DNA of 64,000 nucleotides from Oscarella lobularis (Eukaryota > Porifera > Homoscleromorpha > Homosclerophorida > Oscarellidae). Where the stretch lies: NCBI RefSeq assembly GCF_947507565.1, contig NC_089194.1:868001-932000 (forward strand), given 5' to 3'. This document shows, piece after piece, positions 54,501 to 64,000 of this stretch. Both the position numbers and the translations under genes were made by a program. The notes under the pieces were generated by a model, which searched no databases, had not been told where the DNA came from, and saw only the letters and a program-made list of their open reading frames with translations. Every line of letters starts with the position of its first letter. Positions within the stretch are counted from its first letter, which is position 1.

Positions 54501-57500
54501 GGAGGAGGTGAAACGAGCGTGAAAGCGCACGGTTTCTCGTCGAAAAAGACGTTGCCGTCGGTGGCGCCGGCACTTCTCTCTAAGACGTCCTGCATGAAGT
54601 AAGACGTATCGTACGAATTGATGTAGTCGGTTGGAACGAGAGGACATCGTTGTGCTTCGCCGTCGACGTCTTCGCCGATGTCGAGGGGGTTACGAAGCGA
54701 CGATTGTTCGGATAATCGACCGCTTTTGCTACTGCTCATAAAATCATATAATAGGGATATAATCTGCTAGCTTTCTTCACTTACAATTCAAGACAGCTTG
54801 TCTGCGATGTTGTCGGAAACCAGGTCGGGCCATTATCGATATTGTTCGGGTTGAACGTGCATAATTTGTAGCCGAGATCTTCGGCGGCACAATCGTCAGC
54901 AAAATCCTAAGTGAAGACATATGGAGAGCGTTTAGTGACGTCGTCAATTCTCTTACTTGTCCTTTTGCCGTGACGAAGTCGATGCAGTCCTCGTTCAGAA
55001 TGAGGTATTTATTTTTGCAACACATCTCTTCGGTTTGCGCTATTCCTATGCGACTTTTGATTGCCAGCGACGTATTGAGAGCATCCACCGTCGTCACTCC
55101 GACGGACGTCAAAAACTCTTCAGCCGACTAAAAGAGAAAATAGAGACTATATTCATTAATGACTCGATCATTGCAAGTACGACCTCGAGAACTCTCCAGT
55201 CGGCTTTCTGAGCGAAATCGGCGACGTATCCCGTCGGCTGACCGCCGAGACTGTCGAGCGACAATATGCCGGGCGGATCGTCGCCACGAAATTCGACGAA
55301 TGTAACGACGAGCAAAGCGAAAATTGTGCAGACGATGGGTAGCAGCATTTGACTAATAAAGATGCCAAAATCGCGTCTCGAGTTGAGAAAACGTTTGACG
55401 TAGACGGCGTAGAATTGCTGCAACCAAAGCGACGATCCGGACAAACGATCGGTCGGAAGAGAGACGCTCGCGACGGAGGGCAGTCGAGCCGATTGTCTTC
55501 GTTGGAGACGAATCGAACGAGTGGTCTCGCGAGCAATGAGAATCGATTTTCGACGTTGAAGTTTCTCCTCGATCGTTTCTTCCGATCGGTTGCCGACGCG
55601 AAGAAACACCTCTTCCATTGTCGTCAGCGAGAGGCCGAAGCTTTCCACGCCCAGAGCTCCAATTTCATCTGAAAAAATAATTCATTATTACTATTTTAAT
55701 TCTCGATTCTAACCTTCCATATATTTAAAAAGATTTGGAAATTTGCCTATTTCGTTTTTTGGTAGAAGGTAAGACAACTCGCGTCCGACGTCGCTGTTCA
55801 ATTTGACCGTGGGAATTTTTTCTTTCAAATATTTCGTCACAGATTTGCTCTCGCATTGCTCGCCTTTTTCCATAGTCAAATGATAGCCAACGCCGTATCT
55901 AGGCACGAAGATACATAATATACATGTAGGAAGCATGCGAGGCTAATCTTGGATTAATTAATGAATTACCTTTCCTTGAGGAAATACGATGATCCGGCGC
56001 AACGAATTCGTCCTTTGACCATGATCGCAATTCGATCTCCAAGTAAGTCGGCTTCTTCCATATAATGAGTCGTCAATAACATCGTCTTATCGGTTTTGTA
56101 TTTGATGAGAAGATCCCACGTCGATCGTCGCGCCGACGGATCCATTCCCGCCGTCGGTTCGTCGAGAACGACGATTTGCGGATCGCCAATCAGAGCGATG
56201 CCGACGCTCAGTTTGCGTTTCATTCCGCCCGACAATTTGCTGCTGACACACTTGGCCTTGTCGCTCAGCTGCAAATCGTCGAGAAGCGAGGCGATTTTCT
56301 CATCAAACTCCGGACCCTTCGGATGACCCTATATAAGAGAGATACACAGTGGAACCTCGGTCAGCGGCAACCCTGATAACCATGCAAGTTTCACTGCATG
56401 CACCACTAATACACATCTAGAAAACGAACTTTTAACGAAAGAAAGAAAAAGAGATGCTCTTTGACTGTAAGCCGATCGAAGAGAACGTTGTGTTGCGGAC
56501 ATATTCCTAACGATTTTCGGACGCCGATCATGTTTGTTTTAATGGACGAGCCGTTGACGAAAGCGTTGCCCGACGTCGGTAAAAACAAGCCGGTCAGCAT
56601 GGACATGGTCGTCGTTTTACCAGCTCCGTTGTGGCCAAGGAGAGGTGTTATATGACCCTTAATTGAACATGTTGAGAGAGATTCCGTCTACGGCGATGAC
56701 GCGGCCATTATTTCCCTAATAATAAAAATAATAATAATAATGTTAATGATACACTTAATTGATTCGATATGGAGTGACCTTGAATATTTTTCTTAGATTG
56801 ATTATCTTTATTCCCGCTGTCATATCCGTTGGTTCTTCCTCGAAATTTTTTCTTTCTTCCATTCGTAACTACATGTGACGCCCCAAGTTCATTTCCCACT
56901 CTCGACGGCCGGCGTAAGTACGTTTCTCACCGCATTCCCCTGACTCGCCTCATCCGTTTGAGGGGACCCCAACCAATACTTCTTCGTAAAGGGAAAATAC
57001 CACGGCTGAGGAATTCCGTACTCACCCGGAAATACCGCTTCAACATACCTAAGAAAAAAACAACAACAAATGATTAAAGAGATGTACCGGAATCAATGGC
57101 GTAGTGTTACACAATGACCAAGTGATAAGGAAGTAGAGAAGCACGTCGAGAGACATCAATCCCAGCGCTTCTCCTATTGAGAAATCGTCGTCTATCGTCC
57201 CGCTGATATTGCTCAATTGGACTCCAACTCCTTTGGTTTCGAGAACGAGTATCTGCCGGACAACGAAGCCCATGCACATGTTGGAAAAGAGACATGATAA
57301 TGATTTGGTATGCCTGCCAGACGAAAGATATAAAGTATACATATATTCTAAGTGGAATTAGCTATTTCTTACCGATCCATCTGTGTGTAGATCTCAGGAT
57401 CAGATAGAATGAGATAAGGAAAAAACGTCGTGAACCAGAGAAGATAGCCAAAAAGCATGCCCAATTTGGCTTTCGAAAAAAAGGCGCTAAAGAATTCATA

Positions 57501-59112
57501 CAATAGCCCCGCGACCCAGTTGAATTAATTCTGAGTCTGACCTAATCATAAACATGAAGGCTATGCTATGCCCGCCAGGATAAAGATGAGGAAGAACAGG
57601 AAGATGAGAAATCCGTTACTCTCTTTGAAAACATTTCCAAACTAAAGAAAAATATTACATCATTGTCAATCGAAACATTTGGCAGCTGGCATTTAATTTT
57701 ACAACGGCGAGAAGTGTCATGAGAACGACGGAAATGAAATTGAAGCTGAATTGCTTGATGAACCAAGCGAGCGCGTGAAGCCAATTGTCCAAGCCCATCA
57801 TTTTCATCGTTTCCTTCAGACGTTCTTCTTTGTCCAACACCAATTCCTAGCAAAAGAGAATAGACATCGTCGATGAATATACTGCATGAATACACTACCT
57901 TGACAACCGTTCCAGCTGTGTAGATAAAGGCAATGACCATGACAAGAGGAAGTATGGTTCGGACGAGTACAGAGAACATATCGTCGTCATAAGAAGGAAA
58001 GGGAAATTGCTAGAAAAAAAAAAAGAAAAAATGCGGAGGTGGCTGTTAAATTGGCGGCGACTCACTCTTGCCAAAGTCGGCAAAAGAGTACTCCGATTTT
58101 GATTTGGATTGTGATCCTTCACCTTCAATGCAATAATTGCCTGATTGACGGAATTTTCGATGTGAATAAATCCGGACGTAAAATATTGCCTTAGAAAAAG
58201 AAAGAAGAACGTCTACGTGAGTTCTTTCGAAATATTTTTATTATTACGCTCCTCTCCTGGGACCTCGTGTAGTATAGACGCGATAAACCTTATCGGTGTT
58301 CCACGTCGACAAGGCAAAGCCGTAACTGTGAGGAACACGAATGCTATAGGCGACGTTGTCGGCAAGTCGTCCATTTGCTTGGACATCAGTGAAGATGAGA
58401 GCTATGTGTATATTTAAAGATGACTGCAAATTCACTGAGTGAACGACTGACTATAACCTCCTATATAAACGAGATGATCAGAAGCTGCCTCTACAGCTGC
58501 CTCTTCCGTCGAATAAGAAATCGCAATGATGCCCGTTATCGTGTGAACGTGTTCCATGATAAATTCGACTTTTAATTAAAAATACATGATGACATCTATC
58601 AAACATACCGCATTCCACTCACCATCCGAATTGTTCGCCGGTGCGTAAGCGAGTCGAATAGTCGATTGGAGTAAAGGAGGCGTCGACGGTTGAAATTGAG
58701 CCGTCAGCGCATCGTCATCGAATGTCCCTAAGAAGACATCATTTTTTTTCTTCTTCTTCTTCGTCTTCTGCTACATAATATATGTGTACGTACATATGCA
58801 CTGCATGCCTTGATTGAGTCTTGAGTCGGTCACGCCCCTATGTGGAGAATTAGATTACGTCGCGTCTACACATGTACATTTGCACTCTTCTTGACGTCGA
58901 CAACGAACCGAATTATGATGAGAATCACCATGGCAAAGATCGGAACGATGAGTTCGATTGCCGTCCCGATCGGACGACGAAACTACAGAAAAGAAATCGT
59001 CGTCGTCGATTTCGGTGTCGTAAAATGCGTACACGGCGTCGTTCGCTTGCTTTCGAACCTGTAAAACGTAGTTCTTCCATACGAGTAGTCGAAGCTGCGA
59101 CCAGCGTCCCAT
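51561..59112 (-). pseudogene. ABCA-type full ABC transporter with multiple frame breaks
   Basis: Minus strand, about 20 exons with ~50 nt introns. Start ATG 59112: MGRWSQLRLLVWKNYVLQ, spliced to FRRPIGTAIELIVPIFAMVI (TM1). NBD1 (56.7-55.7 kb): [36 protein letters not shown] (signature), [12 protein letters not shown]. Large second extracellular loop at 55.1-54.3 kb, TMD2 exons (53.9 kb, KRMQFLSGLTPSGYWLATFA). NBD2 (52.8-52.2 kb): [30 protein letters not shown]. End VFLHFAKEQKDDK, stop at 51561. ABCA proteins are lipid exporters. Frame breaks: TTAA insertions at about 56660 (before NBD1 Walker A) and 52785 (after NBD2 Walker A), ATAGC duplication at about 57567 in TMD1, and shifts near 52610 and in a T8 run near 53775. 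NBD2 Walker B is FLNEPTAG, D to N. Either a recent pseudogene or assembly errors. Confidence 0.75.
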
Positions 59113-59450
59113 TTTGCGGCAGAGGACGAACAACCGGATGTCGATGTCTACACTAGCGCATGCGTAGGATACGATGGGCTTCGCGATACCGGATAGGTTT
59201 TCTATTTCATCGGTTCCTAATAATTTAAATGTTCAGTCGAGGAAAGGACAACATGGGAAAAGATAGCGTCATCTAAAATTATGTATAGCTCAACATCTAA
59301 AATTCAATAAAAAGGAACCGTAAATCTGACCTCTTTATATTTAGATTTTAGTAAAGAGTCATTTGGTTTAGTGCATTCATATTAATCTCTAAGCCTAAAC
59401 AGACTGCAGTAATTAGGATACATACGTAGAAGCTTCTGCTTTGTTCCTAC

Positions 59451-60220
59451 CACGGATTCTAGAAAGAGAGGGATTAGAAACGCCAGTACATTGAGTGGAT
59501 CCATGCTCGCCTCGGCCACGCCCCCTTATCGGTTGTGACCCCGCTCAAGAAACGCCCGATTTCTCCGAATCTGAAGGTTCTCTAGCCTTCTAGGCAACTC
59601 GAAAAGGTTACTAAGGGTGTAAATAATGCTTCTGAATGTAGCTTTTTACAAGCGACGGATCCCTAAAGCCCGTTTTTTCAACATGCGACTTTGTGTAGCT
59701 TTCCTGATCGTTCTGCAGGCTTTCGGAACCGCAAAGTACATTCTAACTCTAGGCTAACGACGTCAAAGTGCAACTGACATCTTCAAAAGCATCTGCGATT
59801 GATCAAGACAAATTTGTACCCTCGTAAGAAGGGTGCATGCTCGAAAATCGTCTTCGTCTCGACAATCGTGAAACGCAGATGCTTTTGAAGATGTCAGTTG
59901 CACTTTGACGTCGTTAGCCTAGAGTTAGAATGTACTTTGCGGTTCCGAAAGCCTGCAGAACGATCAGGAAAGCTACACAAAGTCGCATGTTGAAAAAACG
60001 GGCTTTAGGGATCCGTCGCTTGTAAAAAGCTACATTTAGAAGCATTATTTACACCCTTAGTAACCTTTTCGAGTTGCCTAGAAGGCTAGAGAACCTTCAG
60101 ATTCGGAGAAATCGGGCGTTTCTTGAGCGGGGTCACAACCGATAAGGGGGCGTGGCCGAGGCGAGCATGGATCCACTCAATGTACTGGCGTTTCTAATCC
60201 CTCTCTTTCTAGAATCCGTG
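59451..60220. mobile_element. 770 bp foldback element with 347 bp near-perfect arms
   Basis: Left arm 59451-59797 and right arm 59874-60220 are reverse complements with one mismatch noticed (GAATG/AAATG near 59635). Ends read CACGGATTCTAG and CTAGAATCCGTG. The flanks TTCCTAC (59443-59450 and 60221-60227) look like a 7-8 bp target-site duplication, which would suit a hAT-like MITE. The 76 bp centre has no coding content. Near-identity of the arms means a young insertion or ongoing homogenisation. It lies between the ABCA start and the sulfotransferase 3' end. Confidence 0.85.
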
Positions 60221-60309
60221 TTCCTACACAATGTTTTCATTTCTTTACGCTATAACGTACGCTACCTAGACTTCAGCGGTTTCATGCCGTAAAATTTTTT
60301 AAAACAGCA

Positions 60310-61440
60310 TCAATTGGTTTTGCTCATATACCAATTAACCATTTGTGGACGGTGGAACTTCAGCTGTGATTTCATAGAATTAATATCCTTAAACCCTTTC
60401 CCCTTACATAAAGCCACCATTTCTTTCTTGTATTCTTCCACTTCCCACAAAAGATTTCCTGTTTGTTCCTCCTCTTCGCGAATTTTCACCTCGAATACTT
60501 TTAGAAAATGCTCGTAAAGAAGAAAATCGGCGTGTAACCATTGCCGAAGCACTTTCTTGTGATTCTCCGTCAGAACGGTGGCCTCGTGATGAGCAATTAG
60601 CTTTTCGTAATCAGAAGCATTTTCGTCGCCGCCTTTGAAATCAGGATGCGTATTCGTTGGCAAGCTCACGACGTCACTCAGACGCCAATTGAACAATCGA
60701 CGAAGCATCACCAGGGATTCCTCAATGTATTCCATAATCATAACTAAAAGAAACGTCTCGTCCATTTCTCGAATTTTCGCGCGAACGTCGTCGTCCGAAT
60801 AGGGCGGATTCATTCCCATTTCATATGCCATAGAGTTCAAGATAAGGTAGTGCTCTTCGCATTTTTGAAGCTTGGGATAATACTCGCTCGGATTATCCAA
60901 AACGTCGAGAAGGCTCACGTCGACACCTCCAACGCATTCGCGAACGCCGGGAAAGAAATCGAACGCCGAAAGAAAAAGCGTTTCCGGATTTCGAAGCACG
61001 GTGAAGTAGACGGGATTGCGTATGAGACGATTGGTCACACTCGGCGCAAAGCGGGAGTGCTCGATGACAGCGTTGTAATCGCCCGGCTTGTGACGATGAT
61101 CATATTTCGCCGGATCGAAGTTCGGACCGAAACCGTACGACCGCGACTTGGGTACGACTTCGGTCAAATTGTACGTTTCTATCGCCTTTTTGAGCATGTC
61201 CCTTATGGACGACCCGCCGGTTTTGTGCGTCTTGATAAAGACGAAATTGCGCGTCGGCGGTTCGACGGGACGCCCATTCGTGACAAACATCTTCCAGTAA
61301 ACAATCGGTTTGGCTTTGCTATGGGGCTCGAGCGACGTTTTGACCCCTCGTTTGGGTGCGAGTACGAGAAGGTTTAGGAGCCCAGCGATCGCCAATGCGC
61401 ACCAAAAAACGAGAAGCACTCCTTTTCCGCAAATACTCAT
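60310..61440 (-). CDS. Galactose-3-O-sulfotransferase family enzyme (Golgi type II membrane protein), intronless
   Basis: Preferred start is ATG at 61440 (MSICGKG), which places a hydrophobic anchor at residues 7-30 (VLLVFWCALAIAGLLNLLVL) as expected for a Golgi type II protein; an upstream in-frame ATG at 61596 would add 52 polar residues. The 5'-phosphosulfate loop is FVFIKTHKTGGSSI, and the 3'-phosphate site YFTVLRNPETLFLSAFDFF. Both fit GAL3ST enzymes, which move sulfate from PAPS to the 3-OH of galactose on glycolipids (sulfatide) or glycans. Length (376 residues) is close to the family's 420 or so. Intact frame, single exon. A relic of its 3' end lies at 45090-45216. Exact acceptor cannot be told. 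Confidence 0.85.
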   Translation of the reverse strand: MSICGKGVLLVFWCALAIAGLLNLLVLAPKRGVKTSLEPHSKAKPIVYWKMFVTNGRPVEPPTRNFVFIKTHKTGGSSIRDMLKKAIETYNLTEVVPKSRSYGFGPNFDPAKYDHRHKPGDYNAVIEHSRFAPSVTNRLIRNPVYFTVLRNPETLFLSAFDFFPGVRECVGGVDVSLLDVLDNPSEYYPKLQKCEEHYLILNSMAYEMGMNPPYSDDDVRAKIREMDETFLLVMIMEYIEESLVMLRRLFNWRLSDVVSLPTNTHPDFKGGDENASDYEKLIAHHEATVLTENHKKVLRQWLHADFLLYEHFLKVFEVKIREEEEQTGNLLWEVEEYKKEMVALCKGKGFKDINSMKSQLKFHRPQMVNWYMSKTN

Positions 61441-61936
61441 TCGTATCTCTAGAGGACGTCCGTCTGCGTCTGATAATAGCGCAACCAGAAGTGGACCTTC
61501 GCGTTGGAAGTATAAATACGAGTAACGCGTCATAGGAGAGAATAATTGAATTGATAAGTTGCCTTGAAGGTCGTCTGACCACATTTCGTCTGTCATCTTA
61601 TATAGTATCCCTCAAGGCCGCAATGCAATTCAAACTCACTGCAAGTACGCAGCTGACCTGCGAGCAGCCACAGGGCGACAGCAGAACTCCGTTCCAAGTG
61701 TTTCATAGCAGCTACATGCAGTTGGAATAAAATCCAGAGCTAGTGACGCAATCGGGTTTAGCCGCAGAATTAAAATGGGTGCGGTCCGGATTTGTCGGCT
61801 ATTCGTCGCGTATACTGGGCTACCAGGAGCCGCTATGATTCCAGAAAGACGCGAAGATGTGCGGCGTTCGGGTCTGGTGCTTCGAAAGACGTTTTATCGT
61901 AAAAATGTACAGGACGTGTGGCCACGCCCACTTTAA

Positions 61937-62149
61937 TTACGACCTACGAAGCATCTTGATCCATCCGGCCACATCCTGTTGTAGCTGCGTGTAGTCGCCG
62001 TTTGTCGTGCTCAGCAGAGCACTTGGACTTCCAAGTGCTCTCTTTCGGCGGTAATTACGCCATTGGTCGAGCGGTGAAACGTATCCCACCCGCGACTCCA
62101 TGAGTCGGTTACTGCAGTTATACGAGATATTCAACACTCGAGCAATGCC
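61937..62149 (-). other. Possible terminal exon of an unknown gene
   Basis: After an acceptor (TTTCTAG at 62156-62150) the minus strand is open to a stop at 61937, encoding ARVLNISYNCSNRLMESRVG, then YVSPLDQWRNYRRKRALGSP and a tail QQDVAGWIKMLRRS. Length and ends suit a last exon, but I see no preceding exon between 62160 and 62750. Family unknown. Confidence 0.3.
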
Positions 62150-62156
62150 TAGAAAT

Positions 62157-62813
62157 GGTCAGGCTGCGTCCTAGCGTCTAGGACACTAGAAGAGTCACTA
62201 GAAGAGAAGAGAAGGGGCCCCTCACCACGTGACTTCGCGACGCGTACGCTTTGCCGGGCACACCCACACTCGAACGAACAACCTGTTCATTGCAACTACA
62301 CTTTGCACATTTGTACAACATTTGTCTAGTAAGCAGATGTGAGGATCTCTGTCTAGGAGGGCCGTCTAGGAGATACTTCCGCCTCGTGACAAAACACAGA
62401 TCTAAAAAACGTCAGTATACTATAGTCCTGCGTGTACGTCAACGAACTCATGACTCTGAATCCTACTTTTGATACGTTCAGTGAGTCGTTTCTACGCGGT
62501 ATGCTAGAGTATAAACTAAAGTAGGCTATGATAACAATTTTAGTACTAAAGGCGGGTAATGCTTTCGTAAATTATCAGAAATAACAGAAATCTGACTCAA
62601 TTCAAAGTATACTAGATAAACTGCACGTGTAGGTCACATCTAGACTTTTGGGAAAGAGCGCAATGGAAAGGTAATAGATGAAAATCGACTTCGTTTTAAC
62701 TCTTCGTCAAGAAAACGAGCGCTTATAGGTCAAATCATTTGTTTCTGCCTAACCAAGTCGTTGAACACGCAACAGCGTCAGCGAGAATCTACGTAAAAGA
62801 TGTTCCAAAGCAG
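62157..62813. other. Intergenic, no gene seen
   Basis: Short open stretches only. The AT content rises towards 62600. It separates a possible terminal exon and the arrestin-domain gene, both on the minus strand. Confidence 0.5.
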
Positions 62814-64000
62814 TTAGTACCTGTAGACAATATTGCTTGGTTGTGGATAATAAAGAACGTGACTGGGAGGCTGCTGAACAACGTAATGCACTCCAACTGA
62901 CGGCGGCGCGTACATGGGTACGGGAGGAGGTGGCGGCGGCGGCGGAGGCGGAGCTGATGGAATGAGAGCACGGGTATGTGCCCGTGGATAAGCGACTGCT
63001 GGTGAAGCGTAAGATGCAGACGGTAAAGGCGGGGCCGATGGAACAGCAGGAATCGAAGTCAGATCTCCGCTGCAAGACTGAGAAAAAGACGAAGAATTTG
63101 GAGGCGAAGACATCAAAGCGGCCGTGTATGGCGGAGACGGATCTGATTGGGCAACAGAACTCGAAGGCAAAACAGTGGAAGCAGCAGCGGGCGGCGAAGG
63201 CAGAGTCGATAAAGCGCCAACAGCTGAGTTGGTAAGAGAAGGAGATGGCGGAGGCGATGGAGCCGTCGGAGAGGTAGCTTGCATAGAAAACGGCTGATGA
63301 ACAATGACGCGTACGTCATCTGTCGCCGTGTCTACGCTCGGCAATGCGGCAGCGGCTTTCTCCTCAGAATCAAATGCAAGATCGGACGTCGACGGCAAAC
63401 CAGAAATCGCCTCCTCGCCGCCTTCGTCATCGTCGTTGTCGTCGCTACCGCCGCGTCGATTAGGCGACGAAGAAGTGTCGTCGTTACTGTCGTCGTTGCT
63501 ATGGCAACGGGGTTCCCGAACGTTGGCAAGCAATATCGGTAGAACAACCCTCAAATAATCGCAGCACTCCACCGGAAGGGAAACGTCGATTTGCACGTGG
63601 TGACGAAGCTCGATAATGCGACAGTTAGTGATGGACGGACTCGTAGCCGGCACCTCGATTCGTTCGTTCACCCACGTCTCGTCGACGCTGCGCGGCGCGA
63701 CGGGCTTCCCAAAGAGCCTGCGCAAAACGTTCGTGTGCTGTTTCGCGCAAAACGCAACGGAGGCGACGAGCGTGCAGCGCACGCCGTCGAGCATTCGATT
63801 CGATTCGTTCTCGACTCGAGCCGACAGGAGAATCGAGTCGCCGCCGAGCGCCGAAAAAGCGCGGCGATTCAACCGAGCGCGCACGCGCACGGGACCCGAC
63901 TTGCAACAGCAACAGCATACGTATGCCTCCTCTTCGCATTCGACCGGCGAATTGGCGTCGGATCGATTGAAATCGGCGAGATCTTGAACGACAGCGAACG
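62814..64000 (-). CDS. Arrestin-domain-containing protein (ARRDC-like), C-terminal part; 5' end outside window
   Basis: Minus strand, open from the right edge of the window to a stop at 62814. The first residues include VVQDLADFNRSDANSP, a cysteine cluster (AYVCCCCCKSGPVRVRARLN) then RRAFSALGGDSILLSARVEN, the start of an arrestin C-terminal sandwich as in ARRDC/TXNIP (alpha-arrestins, adaptors linking receptors to NEDD4-type ligases). It ends at about LRVVLPILLANVREP. An acidic linker (SNDDSNDDTSSSPNRR) and a Ser/Pro-rich tail with a run of ten prolines follow. I see no PPxY motif, which ARRDC1-4 tails use for WW-domain binding; PSPPY and PPVPMY are near misses. So ligase recruitment is uncertain. 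Confidence 0.8.
   Translation of the reverse strand, partial: FAVVQDLADFNRSDANSPVECEEEAYVCCCCCKSGPVRVRARLNRRAFSALGGDSILLSARVENESNRMLDGVRCTLVASVAFCAKQHTNVLRRLFGKPVAPRSVDETWVNERIEVPATSPSITNCRIIELRHHVQIDVSLPVECCDYLRVVLPILLANVREPRCHSNDDSNDDTSSSPNRRGGSDDNDDDEGGEEAISGLPSTSDLAFDSEEKAAAALPSVDTATDDVRVIVHQPFSMQATSPTAPSPPPSPSLTNSAVGALSTLPSPPAAASTVLPSSSVAQSDPSPPYTAALMSSPPNSSSFSQSCSGDLTSIPAVPSAPPLPSASYASPAVAYPRAHTRALIPSAPPPPPPPPPPVPMYAPPSVGVHYVVQQPPSHVLYYPQPSNIVYRY

Noticed and set aside
1-64000. tRNA or rRNA genes
   Set aside because: No cloverleaf with A and B boxes and no rRNA-like conserved stretch was recognised by eye; a covariance search would settle it.

Overview
The window looks like nuclear DNA of an early-branching animal with a very compact genome. 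Spliceosomal introns of about 40-60 nt with GT/AG ends interrupt metazoan genes: a HELZ2-type helicase/RNase, MNNL and DSL domains of a Notch ligand, a receptor tyrosine kinase fragment, a formin FH2 domain, an RSBN1/KDM9-type domain, an ABCA transporter, a rhodopsin-like GPCR, a Gal-3-O-sulfotransferase and an arrestin-domain protein. Such small introns together with Notch-ligand parts suggest a sponge, perhaps a homoscleromorph; this is inference, not shown by the sequence alone.

Layout: (1) 1-8382, minus strand: one multi-exon gene for a TPR / CCCH zinc finger / SF1 helicase / RNB ribonuclease protein (HELZ2-like), its 3' end cut by the window. (2) 8428-10026: a 1.6 kb foldback element with 509 bp inverted arms. 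(3) 10.4-12.5 kb: orphan exons, a Notch-ligand N-terminus (MNNL+DSL) and a fragment of a receptor tyrosine kinase C-lobe, apparently a decayed chimera. (4) 12.5-33.9 kb: a tandem array, almost four copies of a ~5.75 kb unit. Each unit holds a gene of ankyrin exons, coiled-coil exons and a TKL-like kinase, followed on the same strand by an RSBN1/KDM9-like half-domain joined to the C-terminal half of a formin FH2 domain. Kinase exons are intact in units 1-3; in unit 4 the kinase is dead, and most RSBN1/FH2 copies carry frameshifts. (5) 33.9-40 kb: relics of the array, a degenerate Helitron with a recognisable 3' terminus, an intact intronless GPCR gene, and dispersed duplicate fragments.

(6) 40.07-51.6 kb: a two-copy segmental duplication (A and B). 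Each copy starts with a palindromic cluster of short repeats, then an unrecognised multi-exon gene, then an intact intronless ZYG11/ZER1-like leucine-rich-repeat gene, and ends in the last exon of an ABCA gene. (7) 51561-59112, minus strand: an ABCA full transporter with several frame breaks and a changed Walker B in its second ATPase domain, probably a recent pseudogene unless these are assembly errors. (8) 59451-60220: a nearly perfect 347 bp-arm inverted repeat element. (9) 60310-61440: an intronless galactose-3-O-sulfotransferase. (10) 62814-64000: the 3' part of an arrestin-domain protein gene with a proline-rich tail.

The most unusual content is the kinase / RSBN1-FH2 array: parts of three unrelated families amplified together, with coiled-coil exon number varying from copy to copy and a stop codon between the ankyrin and kinase halves conserved in all four copies.
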